A stretch of DNA of 64,000 bases from the IMG/VR virus record IMGVR_UViG_3300024258_001044, positions 124,001 to 188,000 of that record. One strand, given 5' to 3'. The notes beneath the pieces are model-generated. The model made no database searches, had not been told where the DNA came from, and saw only the letters and a program-made list of their open reading frames with translations. The translations under genes were made by a program, and so were the position numbers. This DNA is from a virus. Below are positions 41,248-50,914 of this stretch, piece after piece. The number at the start of each line of letters is the position of its first letter. Within the stretch, counting starts at the first letter, position 1.

Positions 41248-44200
41248 TTAGCATCTTGATTTAATGAACCTTACTACGGCATTTGCGTGAGCAGGCTTAA
41301 GCCTATTAACAAGATCAACAAGTAGCTCCTCAACTTCGCCATCGTTAACTCCGATTACTCTATCGAAATTGTCGAATACATTAATGTCAAATTCAAATAT
41401 ACCATTTTCAGGATCGATAATCGTTGCGAACTTATCAATCCTTTCACCATCTGCATCAAAGTCTTGCAGATAGGTTGTTGCGTCGTCTTTTACGACGGGC
41501 CTTACTGTGTTTATATTACTTGAATAACCCAGGTCAACATAGTTGCCTGCCGAATCTCTCGATGTAGGTCTGATGACTCTGCTGAATCTTAAGTTATCCA
41601 ATCTTCCTCTAATGTTATTATCTCCGAAGATGTCAGAGCCAATTGCAATTAGCTTAAGATCGCTGTTGAGATCAATTTTGTACTCAACACTCTTAGATTG
41701 TCCATCTCTCTGAGCGTACTGCCCATAGATGAATCCTGTGCCGTAAATCAAACCCTCACCGTATCTGATGATTCCTCCCTCTTCACCGTCAACAAAGATT
41801 TTCATTGTGTCGTACCCATTAGAGCCAGTCTTATATGTACACATTACTCTGTGCCATGTATTCTTTTTCCAATCGATTTTCTTATTCACAATGTGATCAA
41901 CATTGTTCGCGGTAATTGCGAAGGTCATGTATCCATTTTCATCCTTGTAAACAGATACTCTATCTCCTGAAGAGTCAAGCGGGATGTATGTCACAATGAC
42001 ATCAACTTTCTGCCCCGGGAGGGACTCCGCCAAGAGTACCTTTGATCCGTTGGCAGATAGCTTTGCACCTACCGAAAAGTCTTTATCAGAACCGGTGCCA
42101 CCCTCAAGTCTGCCGGAGATTTCGCTTCGAGCAATCTCATCAAAAAGGATTCTGCTCTTCTCGCTCTCGGTGTAGAATGTCTCCAGTCTCTTTGCTGAGC
42201 TAATCAGCTTAACACTGACGATATTCTTAGCCTTGTTAGGTAAATCAATTACTCTTGAAGAGGTTGACTTAATTCTATCTCTACTTGCTGAGGATACATC
42301 TACGAAATACCTACGCTCCGCATCAACGGTAGTGTCGATGACAGGACTTGCCCAGAACTCAATAGTTCCTTCTTTGTGACGGAACTCACCAGCTTCATTT
42401 AGCTTGAGTAAAGAGTTACCGTCTACGAAGTATCCTGAGTAACCGAAGTCGTTGTTCACGCTGCTTGAGCTTGAGATGTATTCTGCATATGTTCTGTAGT
42501 ATTTAGAGTCGTCCCAAAGCGGCCCACCTTCTGCTCTGTGAACTTCATAGAAAGTCTTCACAGCATTGTCTTCGTCAAAGCCCATGTTGATCATCTTAAG
42601 GACGAATTTCTCTCCGTCATTGACGTACTCAAGTAGCTCCTCGATCTGTGCTCTGGAAAGATTGAAAGAATAGTTATCCTCCTCGTTAAGGAAAGAGATG
42701 CTTCTTAGCTTTCTAAGCTGTTTATCGATTGGATCGTTAAAATGAAGCAGTGCTGTAGTCTGAGAGTCTGGACAGAACGGAATGCTTTTGTTGAAATCTT
42801 CTGTAACGCTTCTTGTTCCATTAGTGTCTCGCTCCGTTACCCTGGTATCTGATGACATCTCGGAGATGATTCTAAGCTCGTCAATAGCTCCGCCAAATTG
42901 CTGAGCTTCTTCATAGTCAGAACCGATGTAGAGTCTGTCTCCAACTTGTGGCAGACCAATCCTTAGGAAAGTTGGGTAATCAACTGAGTAGTATCCCTTA
43001 TGGAGTTCGAATGGGAACCCTCCATTTGAACCACTTGTAGCAAAGGTGAACGCCCCATTCCTATAAGAAAGAATGTCCGCTGCATCACCATTGTTATCTG
43101 AGGTAGTAATTGGGTTAGCCTCTCGAATCTCAATGACTCCAAGCTCGAAGTAATCTTCGTCAACAACCTCAAGCGTACCTTCCACGCTTGTTACTTCAAT
43201 GAAGTATTTTCTGCCGAAATAGGAACCATTGCGTCCGATGAAGAATGTCTCTTCATCTATGCCGTCTATTGTCTGGCCATAGATTGTGATTGTGCCGGTC
43301 GTACCATCTTGGTATCCATCCTGGTAACCGTCATCAAGTGTATAGTCGCAGAAGTTCACGTTGTCTGACTCGAATCTAAGTTCAAGCAGACGACCAAGGT
43401 TTTGGCTACGGATAACTCTTCCGGACTCAGAAGATACCTTGTGGGTATCTTCGTCGAGGCTTACGTCAAATGTGGTTAGGAACTTATTGTCTCCGATCTC
43501 TGTAGCATCAAGGATCTCCAAGGCGGTCCTTGGCAAGATAACTTTTGTGATGCGTACATCATCAAGAGAGACAGGCTCAGAACTTCTTGTTCTGAGAACG
43601 CTGAGGCCACTTGTATAATCTCCAGACGTACTGTACGTGGAGTGAGGTACCTCAATTATAAACTTGCAGTTCTCAAGGTTTAACCCGAGAGTCTCAACAT
43701 GCACATCCAGATCAGTCGGGAAGACTGTCTGTAGATAGCTACACTCTTCATCCCTACCAACAAACTCAATTATTCTTGTATCAATATTAGCTCTGAACTT
43801 AGGCTCGTAGACATTGCTGCCCTGTATGATATCGATGGTGGTGCCATCAACAGTGTATAGAATACCCCCAAGCTCTTCGATATCTCCAGACGCATCAGAA
43901 CGCTTGATGACGAACCTATTGTTCCTTAGATCTGTCATGATGTCTGAGCGTATGCCGGCAACTGGAGCGAATTTGAATTCGATATCACTTGCAGAGGCTA
44001 CGAAGGTAACCGTTTCAAGGTTAGAACCTGTTGCTAAAGTTACTCGATTTTCATCAATGTAAGATGCAATGATAAGCTGCTGCCCAATTAATGTATCGTA
44101 AAGACTGGAGCCTGTAACAATGATGCTACGGCCAACCATATCTTCTGCAAATGTAGCTGACACTGAAGTAAAGATGCTGGACAATGCCACCGTCGTACCA

Positions 44201-47200
44201 TCAGTAAAGATCTGGCAGAAGTCAATGTCTCTTACTAAGAAGTTCTGAAGAGATTCTTTGCTTACGTCAGAGAACTTATCGTTCACTGCGACAGGAATTT
44301 TTCCACCGAATTTGTAAATGTTGGATGCTTCTTGTCCGTCAACAAAGAGGTGCATCTCGTCCTTCTCGTCAACGCTGTTCAGCTTCCAACTTGCAGCAAC
44401 ATGATGTAGGTCACCAGCAACGAAGTGCTTGATGTTAGTTGAAACGTTGAAGAACGTTGAGTCTCTTCCTTTGAATAATGATTCATCGTAAACCCTGAAG
44501 TTTAAGAATCCCTTACCATCTTTGAAGATGGAGAACCTTCTGTCGCCATCCTTAATTCCTGAGTCTGCGATGTATCTTCTTCTGTCTGAAGAGATGAATA
44601 CCTCATCAATAGATACTAAGTCGCCGTAGCCATCGTATGCATCCCCATACCCGTAGCCATCTACATCGTGTTCGTCAATCGAGAATGAGAATTGAATTCT
44701 ATCATCGGTATGGATGAAGATATCTGTGGACTCAAGATTTGGAAGTCCCTCGGTGTAGCTACCAGAGAAGAAGATTAGATCTACGTCTACCGTGTTGGAG
44801 CCAATTGCGTGGAGGTCAGCAGAATCTACGAGATCAGCGTCCGCAATATGCAGCGCCAGGAATTCCTGTGAGTAAATAGAGCCTGTGTCAAACTCGCTCG
44901 GCTCAGAGAAATCTGAAAGAGAAATCTGAGACAATAGGATGTCATCGACATAGACATTTAGAACACCTGATGCCTCGGTTTTGATAATGGTGTACTCGTG
45001 GAACAATGAGTCGTCCCATACATAGGAGATCACATCAACTACGTCGTCAGTCTCACCATCGATAACAAGCACAAGGTTTTCTCCAATAGAGTTGAATCCA
45101 AGAGATACCTTAACGCTTATGTCCCCATCGCTCATATGGATAGGAGTGATACCAGTTAAGTTACCACTGACAAAGCCAGAGAATGAACCGACTTCAGTTC
45201 CTGATACGGCCGCATATGTATCAACCTTCATTGATACAGTGTACTCTACATCCCCACCTGAACATGGCAGCTTTGTATATAGCATGTTACCAAGAACAGA
45301 CTCTTCCTCTACACAGTCAAATAGATGTGCGGATGGTCCTGCTCTATAGATTCCTTTGGACTCTGAAGTATCAAAGTCGCCATGTTTAACCCATTCAACT
45401 CTGTCAGTTGGAGTTCCTGAGAGCACAACATTGATAAGATCGGAGCTTGTCTCTTCTAACTTATACCAACCATTTGATTCGAGCAATTCATTGCCGCAGT
45501 ACCTAAAGGTTGCAGAGCATACCTCTCCAACATCACAACCGCCGAGTGTTTCGTCGCGATGTGATCTAACAACGGAACCAAAGTCCCCGCTGGTATAAAT
45601 ATCACCCTCAACTTTCTTTGTGACAGTTTCTGAGATGAAGACGTTTTGATAATCTTGGTATCCATTTACGATTACATCATCTGGGCAGAGCACAGAGCGG
45701 TCAGCCCTAACTCTCATGACCCACTGTCCAGCCTCGTCAGAGAATGGGTTGGTGCATAGTTCGTCAAACCAGATAAAGATACCTTCATCAGTCTCAATAT
45801 TCTTTGGAATACCAAGAGGGCTGTCGGGTGAGTCTTCCTTGTTAACACCGAAAGGATGCACGGTTGGGCTGTAACCTGCTGCTCCAATATATACATCAGA
45901 GAGGTTAAAGATATTGTCGTAATGTCCTCTGTGTCTCAACACGCTGAACTCAGATAATACTGACTGGTCCAATGCGGCAAAGAGTACACCATTAAGATCA
46001 TTGGTATCTGTTTGCACCTTGAGGAAATCTGTGTAGAAGTAAGTTACTTTTGCAGTTCCAATATGAACATCGACAAGGTTCTCGCTGGGCCTTCTGTTAA
46101 CTCTGTACTCTGTGTAGTCTGACCAGTCGTAAACAAATCCCGCATCGCTTAAGAAAGCAAGAGAGCTATCGTCTCCGTCGTTGATAGTCGGAAGAACAGT
46201 CTTCACATAGAGATAAAGAGTTCCTGTGGGTAGAGTTCCATTGATCTCATCGGTCCAGTTGGTTGTAGCTGACGGATTGTTTACCGCGATTCTCTTAACG
46301 ATAAGTTTCTCAAAGTCTCCTTTGATCGTCTTGACCTCATCGTCATTGTGGTCTATAAGCTTAATAACTTCATAGAAGTATCCAGCGCTATCTCCTACGA
46401 GAAGCACAGAGTTGTCATCAGTGATAACCTTGTAGTCGTCAAGTGCGTTGTCCAATTCGAATTCCGAACCAAGATCAATTTCAATCTCAAGGTCATTAAT
46501 TCGTGCAAGGTCAGATTGTGTATTGAGCAAGAAGCATTTGCACTTCCTTGTCTGGTAAGGAGGATCAAAATTAGGAATCTCTTCATCTTCCATTGTCACA
46601 GTTGATACGAGATATTCGAATCCATCAACAGGACTTAGAGCAAGCTCTACGCCAACCTCTCTCTTGTCATCAAGAGTAAGGAGGGAGGCTAATCTAAAGA
46701 TTGCCGGATCGGGAACTGTGTCTGTCACGAGGGTATCCATCACTAAACCAAACCTATCAATCTTCATTGTAGCTCTGAGATCAGATGGGGTTAACTGCGT
46801 AAGCGTAGTAAGTTCCTTAAATATACCGAACCTGCTTTGGTCAAAGCCTGAAGCTTGAGAATCATCAGTCCTGAAATTAAAAATGGTCGTACCAAGTCCC
46901 GTCACATCTGTCCCGCCAACTGCTCCATCAGTAGGGTAGATTACAAACCCATCATCATAAGGGCTCTGCTTGGCATTAATACCGAATTTGGCTCTTCCAA
47001 GATTATCAAGATCAAATGTGAGCGTCGCATCATTAGCAACACCTGACCACTCTGGTCTAATCCAGCATTCCAATGTTCCCTCATTGAGAGGCAAACTTGA
47101 GATCGCAGGTACAGATGTAACCACGTCATCATTGTATACAAGCCCGCTATCAAATTTGCCATCAGTGAAGTCAAGGACACCATCATAATGAATGTCTGCT

Positions 47201-50200
47201 GGGTCTACGTAATCTCTTCCGAGAATCCAATTTCCGAAGGCAAGCTCATCGATGTCAGGCTCAATGTCTGTGAATGCTTTAACAAGCTCAGTGAACGCAG
47301 GAATGGTAGGTCCCTTGGGGAATGCCTGTAGAGTTCCTTTTAATGCATCTCTGTATAGTTCCCTATTTACTTCAACAGGGAAGTTTTTGAAAAATGGTAT
47401 ATCTGTTACGCTACCGAAATTAGCTCTCAACGCCTGTCTCAATGCACCGAACTTATAAGTTATGAAGTAACCTTCGCCTTCCGTCAGCGCATCAGAGATG
47501 CTCCAGTCAATTGCGTTGTCACCATACTCATACCACACAACGATCTCGTCATTGAGATATGTGTAATCAAAGTAATGGAATTCGTAACGATAGTCCACAG
47601 CAACGGTGCTGAGAATCTCAGGAGTACCATCTGGCAGATATGTAACCTCAAATTTTTCGCCGTTTGCTATCCCTGAATCTGATGGGATTATGATAGTCAT
47701 TCCAGTATCAGTAATTGTAACGGTAGGCTTAACCACAACCGTTACTGGTCCAACCGCAGGGAGTATTGCAGTAACATTATTTACTGCTGGAGACGCAACT
47801 GTAATGATAGATGTAAAGCTATCAACATCTGTGATGGTGAATCGAGATCCGTTCTCATCAAGAACAAAATCTCCGTCAGAATCCACATCAGCAATGGAGG
47901 TGGAGGAATCAATGTAGACGGTAACCTCGCTGCCGTCAAGAGCCACGCTAACTACCTCTAGATCATCGACCTTGGTAATGTTCAGTTCGTCTGAGAAGAA
48001 TTCAAGCTGCGTAGATGAGCGTACACACTTAACAAATGTGTTCGCATCTGAATCAAGAATGGTGAACTCGAAATCACCGTCAGCATTCATGTACGCTCTT
48101 TTCTCAACAACTTTCTTAAGGTCAATTACATTGTCTGTGAAGGTGCAGAAAGATGAGTCACAAAGGTTTCTTCCGCCGTTCTTGGTGGCAGTTGTTAAAT
48201 CTTCCGCTGAGTATCCAGGGCTGCGGTCAGCCTCATCACTCGCGTTTAAATTAACACCTTCAAGATCTGATCTTTTAAAGATGCTATTGATCGCAAGGAT
48301 GTTATGAGGAACCACAACTGTATAGTCCTCTCTAACCTCACAGATTATAGCAAGGTTATCATTAAGATCAACTGCCTCAGTAACTCCGTCGTATAAAGTT
48401 AGACCATCTTCAATATCATGAATGGTTATCTCGAAGACATTATGGCCGTAGTTTGAGTAAACCTTTGTTGCAAGAGTTAAGTCCTCTGGACCATTAGTCT
48501 TCTTTGCCACAGAAGATGCTGTAAGAATATTCTTTCCGGCAGTCTTATGTGTAGCGTAAGCGTAATGAGCTGTAGATACATTTACATCCTGTTCCAAACC
48601 TACAGCTACATAGACAATTCCGTATCTGTAATCGACAAGGTAGTCTCCCACAACTCTCAATCTTTCGAGGTTGGAGTAGAAATCAGTTCCTTTATCTGCT
48701 GTGAGTGCTTGGCTGATTCCACCTGATGTTGTGGAGCTAAAGCCTGGGTTCACAAGGATAGGCTCAAAGTACCTTTCATTCTCGAAGACATCCTTGTCAG
48801 TAGCGACAAAGGAAGTGTTAACGAGCGAGCCGAGAGCATCACTATTTTTATTTAAGATGCCTTCGTTGTCAAGGTGAATGACGAACGCTCTTGGTCCAAT
48901 GATAACTGTGGAGCCTCTGGTCGGCGGAGATGCAGACACATTGATGCCCACGGATGTAATCAATCCGCCTGAGTCTTCATCACCGAAGAATTTAATCTGT
49001 ACATCTTCTGCGACATAGTCTCCGTCATCATTCTCAAGCTCTCTAAAGTAATACTCGTTGGAGTTCTGAGAGATAAGTTCGCTCGGAATTCCTGGGGAGA
49101 ATTGAATGCTATTATTTGATGCAACAGATGTGATCTTAGCAGTGTGTGTTGGAGCAATGAACTCTCCGATTACTCCAAGCTCTTCGTTTCTGACTCTCTG
49201 AAAATTAGCCTTCTCGCCCTCAGCAGACTTAATCTCTGGAGATCTATTCCCCGCGAAAAAGATCTCAGAGTCGCTGTGATACATGGGCGTGTATAGTTCT
49301 CCAGTTGTCTGGTTAAGAATCCTGAACACATCAGTCACAGGTGTGTGTTGGGGAATAACGCTGAACGATGTATTCAGCCTATTCTCCATAAACTCTGGCA
49401 TCACCTCAATATGAGACGACATCTCGTAGTCAGTACCTTCTGCAAAGACGTAGTCATATCTAATAAAGATTTCTGCTTCTTTGTTCGCAAGCTCTCTGTC
49501 TGGTGTAGCAACCAAGTCTTGGTCGCTAATAGAATAGTCAAGGTCTTCCTTGAACTCTTTTCTGTATAGGTAATCGACAATGTAATTATTTCTTCCCGTA
49601 CCCTCAGTGTTGATGGTCTTACCATACACAAAGACTTCTCCGGTTTCGTAGTCACATGACCACTCTCCAGGGAAAGATGGAAGCCTTGAAGCATTAAATG
49701 TAATCTCTGTAACAAACTCATCAGGAGTTGTTCCGTCATTCTCGCTAACACTAAAGGTAAGAGCGCCAGAGGTAGCCACATTGTTTGAGGAGTTAACGAC
49801 CGGAGCATTATCAAGGAAGAATGAGGTTGCGCTACTTGGTACAGCTTCGCTTATTGCATCTTCAACTCTGGACACCTCAATCTGATCGATTAAGATATGC
49901 CTGCCAAGATCCTTGTACGCATAAGTTACAATGATCGTATCATAGATCGTAGGTCTCGGAAGGTTGCCGAACTCGGACAGAAGAATCTGGTTAGACTCAA
50001 GAGTGTGCAAATTAAAACCATAATCCTGATCGTATCTGTTGCTTGTGATGGCGTACTTGTATCTTTCAACATCATAATTGATTCCGATATCACCATCGCA
50101 GTCTTCATTGTCATCACTACGAATGAGCAATACGGAAAGGATCTTTGTTACATTCTTTTTTGCAAGACTTAATAGGTATCCCTCAAAGCTATTGCCTTCG

Positions 50201-50904
50201 GAGTCAACTGTGATCTCTTCATCTTCAATGATAACCTGCTGAAGAGGCACAGGGTAAACCGGCATGATCTCCATTCTTGGAGCGGACACATCGCTGCTGA
50301 ACTCAATGGTATCAGTTTTGATACTTTCACCGGTGAGCTTCTTGCTTATTCTTACGACCTCGTAGACGTTCTCGTTAGCCATTCTGTCGAAAGCTCCAGC
50401 CGATCTTGTCCTGAACTCGTCAACTACTGTCTCTGAAACATAATTGTTAGAGAGGACAGAGCCGATATCTTTCTGTGCTTTGAATAGTTCATTTGCCTGA
50501 GCAGAAAGAATGTTCTTAAGGATAGAGCCTTCAAGCTCAAACAGGTCAGGGATCCTTCTATAGATCCTGTCTCGGATAGGATTGACGTTATCAATTCCAA
50601 CAAAGAATAGCTCTCGTGAGATTGAGTCATCAAGGAGCCTGGACCCTTTGTTGGATATGAAGTTGAGATCTGTTGCGTCAAGGAACTTAAGGAGGTAATA
50701 GTTACCTGCGACTTGTGGCCTTGTCTTGATAAGAGCTACAGAACCTGCAATGGTTACGCCAGTGACTTCAAGATCGCGCACTGATCCACTAAGAGACTCG
50801 ACCTCAAAATGTATTGAGGACAGAGACTCAGAAAGGTTCTCTGAGAATGTTACCTTTAGTTCAGTGGTAGACGGTATTGAAAATGCTACTGGTCTTAACG
50901 CCAT
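41248..50904 (-). CDS. Giant 3218-residue virion protein with three LamG-like regions
   Basis: This is probably a baseplate or tail protein in the same module as baseplate J. The N-terminal 80 residues look like a fibronectin- or Ig-like fold (TELKVTFSENLSESLSSIHF). Three LamG-like regions are visible. The first, near 1265-1400, has EGTLECWIRPEWSG. The second, near 2070-2195, has HHVAASWKL and MHLFVDGQEAS. The third, near 2830-3115, has EGTIEFWASPV, WHRVMCTYKTG, MKIFVDGEEGG and IRGRLDNLRFSRV. Tyr-Gly-Asp rich DGYQDGYQDG and DGYGYGDAYDGYGD tracts occur near 2520 and 2080. These regions suggest glycan binding at the cell surface. No membrane segment is seen. The only gap is the 48 bases to the gene downstream. 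Confidence 0.78.
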   Translation of the reverse strand: MALRPVAFSIPSTTELKVTFSENLSESLSSIHFEVESLSGSVRDLEVTGVTIAGSVALIKTRPQVAGNYYLLKFLDATDLNFISNKGSRLLDDSISRELFFVGIDNVNPIRDRIYRRIPDLFELEGSILKNILSAQANELFKAQKDIGSVLSNNYVSETVVDEFRTRSAGAFDRMANENVYEVVRISKKLTGESIKTDTIEFSSDVSAPRMEIMPVYPVPLQQVIIEDEEITVDSEGNSFEGYLLSLAKKNVTKILSVLLIRSDDNEDCDGDIGINYDVERYKYAITSNRYDQDYGFNLHTLESNQILLSEFGNLPRPTIYDTIIVTYAYKDLGRHILIDQIEVSRVEDAISEAVPSSATSFFLDNAPVVNSSNNVATSGALTFSVSENDGTTPDEFVTEITFNASRLPSFPGEWSCDYETGEVFVYGKTINTEGTGRNNYIVDYLYRKEFKEDLDYSISDQDLVATPDRELANKEAEIFIRYDYVFAEGTDYEMSSHIEVMPEFMENRLNTSFSVIPQHTPVTDVFRILNQTTGELYTPMYHSDSEIFFAGNRSPEIKSAEGEKANFQRVRNEELGVIGEFIAPTHTAKITSVASNNSIQFSPGIPSELISQNSNEYYFRELENDDGDYVAEDVQIKFFGDEDSGGLITSVGINVSASPPTRGSTVIIGPRAFVIHLDNEGILNKNSDALGSLVNTSFVATDKDVFENERYFEPILVNPGFSSTTSGGISQALTADKGTDFYSNLERLRVVGDYLVDYRYGIVYVAVGLEQDVNVSTAHYAYATHKTAGKNILTASSVAKKTNGPEDLTLATKVYSNYGHNVFEITIHDIEDGLTLYDGVTEAVDLNDNLAIICEVREDYTVVVPHNILAINSIFKRSDLEGVNLNASDEADRSPGYSAEDLTTATKNGGRNLCDSSFCTFTDNVIDLKKVVEKRAYMNADGDFEFTILDSDANTFVKCVRSSTQLEFFSDELNITKVDDLEVVSVALDGSEVTVYIDSSTSIADVDSDGDFVLDENGSRFTITDVDSFTSIITVASPAVNNVTAILPAVGPVTVVVKPTVTITDTGMTIIIPSDSGIANGEKFEVTYLPDGTPEILSTVAVDYRYEFHYFDYTYLNDEIVVWYEYGDNAIDWSISDALTEGEGYFITYKFGALRQALRANFGSVTDIPFFKNFPVEVNRELYRDALKGTLQAFPKGPTIPAFTELVKAFTDIEPDIDELAFGNWILGRDYVDPADIHYDGVLDFTDGKFDSGLVYNDDVVTSVPAISSLPLNEGTLECWIRPEWSGVANDATLTFDLDNLGRAKFGINAKQSPYDDGFVIYPTDGAVGGTDVTGLGTTIFNFRTDDSQASGFDQSRFGIFKELTTLTQLTPSDLRATMKIDRFGLVMDTLVTDTVPDPAIFRLASLLTLDDKREVGVELALSPVDGFEYLVSTVTMEDEEIPNFDPPYQTRKCKCFLLNTQSDLARINDLEIEIDLGSEFELDNALDDYKVITDDNSVLLVGDSAGYFYEVIKLIDHNDDEVKTIKGDFEKLIVKRIAVNNPSATTNWTDEINGTLPTGTLYLYVKTVLPTINDGDDSSLAFLSDAGFVYDWSDYTEYRVNRRPSENLVDVHIGTAKVTYFYTDFLKVQTDTNDLNGVLFAALDQSVLSEFSVLRHRGHYDNIFNLSDVYIGAAGYSPTVHPFGVNKEDSPDSPLGIPKNIETDEGIFIWFDELCTNPFSDEAGQWVMRVRADRSVLCPDDVIVNGYQDYQNVFISETVTKKVEGDIYTSGDFGSVVRSHRDETLGGCDVGEVCSATFRYCGNELLESNGWYKLEETSSDLINVVLSGTPTDRVEWVKHGDFDTSESKGIYRAGPSAHLFDCVEEESVLGNMLYTKLPCSGGDVEYTVSMKVDTYAAVSGTEVGSFSGFVSGNLTGITPIHMSDGDISVKVSLGFNSIGENLVLVIDGETDDVVDVISYVWDDSLFHEYTIIKTEASGVLNVYVDDILLSQISLSDFSEPSEFDTGSIYSQEFLALHIADADLVDSADLHAIGSNTVDVDLIFFSGSYTEGLPNLESTDIFIHTDDRIQFSFSIDEHDVDGYGYGDAYDGYGDLVSIDEVFISSDRRRYIADSGIKDGDRRFSIFKDGKGFLNFRVYDESLFKGRDSTFFNVSTNIKHFVAGDLHHVAASWKLNSVDEKDEMHLFVDGQEASNIYKFGGKIPVAVNDKFSDVSKESLQNFLVRDIDFCQIFTDGTTVALSSIFTSVSATFAEDMVGRSIIVTGSSLYDTLIGQQLIIASYIDENRVTLATGSNLETVTFVASASDIEFKFAPVAGIRSDIMTDLRNNRFVIKRSDASGDIEELGGILYTVDGTTIDIIQGSNVYEPKFRANIDTRIIEFVGRDEECSYLQTVFPTDLDVHVETLGLNLENCKFIIEVPHSTYSTSGDYTSGLSVLRTRSSEPVSLDDVRITKVILPRTALEILDATEIGDNKFLTTFDVSLDEDTHKVSSESGRVIRSQNLGRLLELRFESDNVNFCDYTLDDGYQDGYQDGTTGTITIYGQTIDGIDEETFFIGRNGSYFGRKYFIEVTSVEGTLEVVDEDYFELGVIEIREANPITTSDNNGDAADILSYRNGAFTFATSGSNGGFPFELHKGYYSVDYPTFLRIGLPQVGDRLYIGSDYEEAQQFGGAIDELRIISEMSSDTRVTERDTNGTRSVTEDFNKSIPFCPDSQTTALLHFNDPIDKQLRKLRSISFLNEEDNYSFNLSRAQIEELLEYVNDGEKFVLKMINMGFDEDNAVKTFYEVHRAEGGPLWDDSKYYRTYAEYISSSSSVNNDFGYSGYFVDGNSLLKLNEAGEFRHKEGTIEFWASPVIDTTVDAERRYFVDVSSASRDRIKSTSSRVIDLPNKAKNIVSVKLISSAKRLETFYTESEKSRILFDEIARSEISGRLEGGTGSDKDFSVGAKLSANGSKVLLAESLPGQKVDVIVTYIPLDSSGDRVSVYKDENGYMTFAITANNVDHIVNKKIDWKKNTWHRVMCTYKTGSNGYDTMKIFVDGEEGGIIRYGEGLIYGTGFIYGQYAQRDGQSKSVEYKIDLNSDLKLIAIGSDIFGDNNIRGRLDNLRFSRVIRPTSRDSAGNYVDLGYSSNINTVRPVVKDDATTYLQDFDADGERIDKFATIIDPENGIFEFDINVFDNFDRVIGVNDGEVEELLVDLVNRLKPAHANAVVRFIKSRC

Positions 50905-50914
50905 TGTTTATCCA

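Noticed and set aside
38130-44690. DGY repeats as a CRISPR or DNA repeat array
   Set aside because: The repeats are short, irregular, in-frame and protein-level. There are no constant repeats with unique spacers.
41248-50904. Many antisense frames over 60 codons in the giant structural genes
   Set aside because: They are opposite to strongly coding, domain-bearing frames, are rich in Ser and Thr from the complement of acidic codons, and lack ribosome sites.
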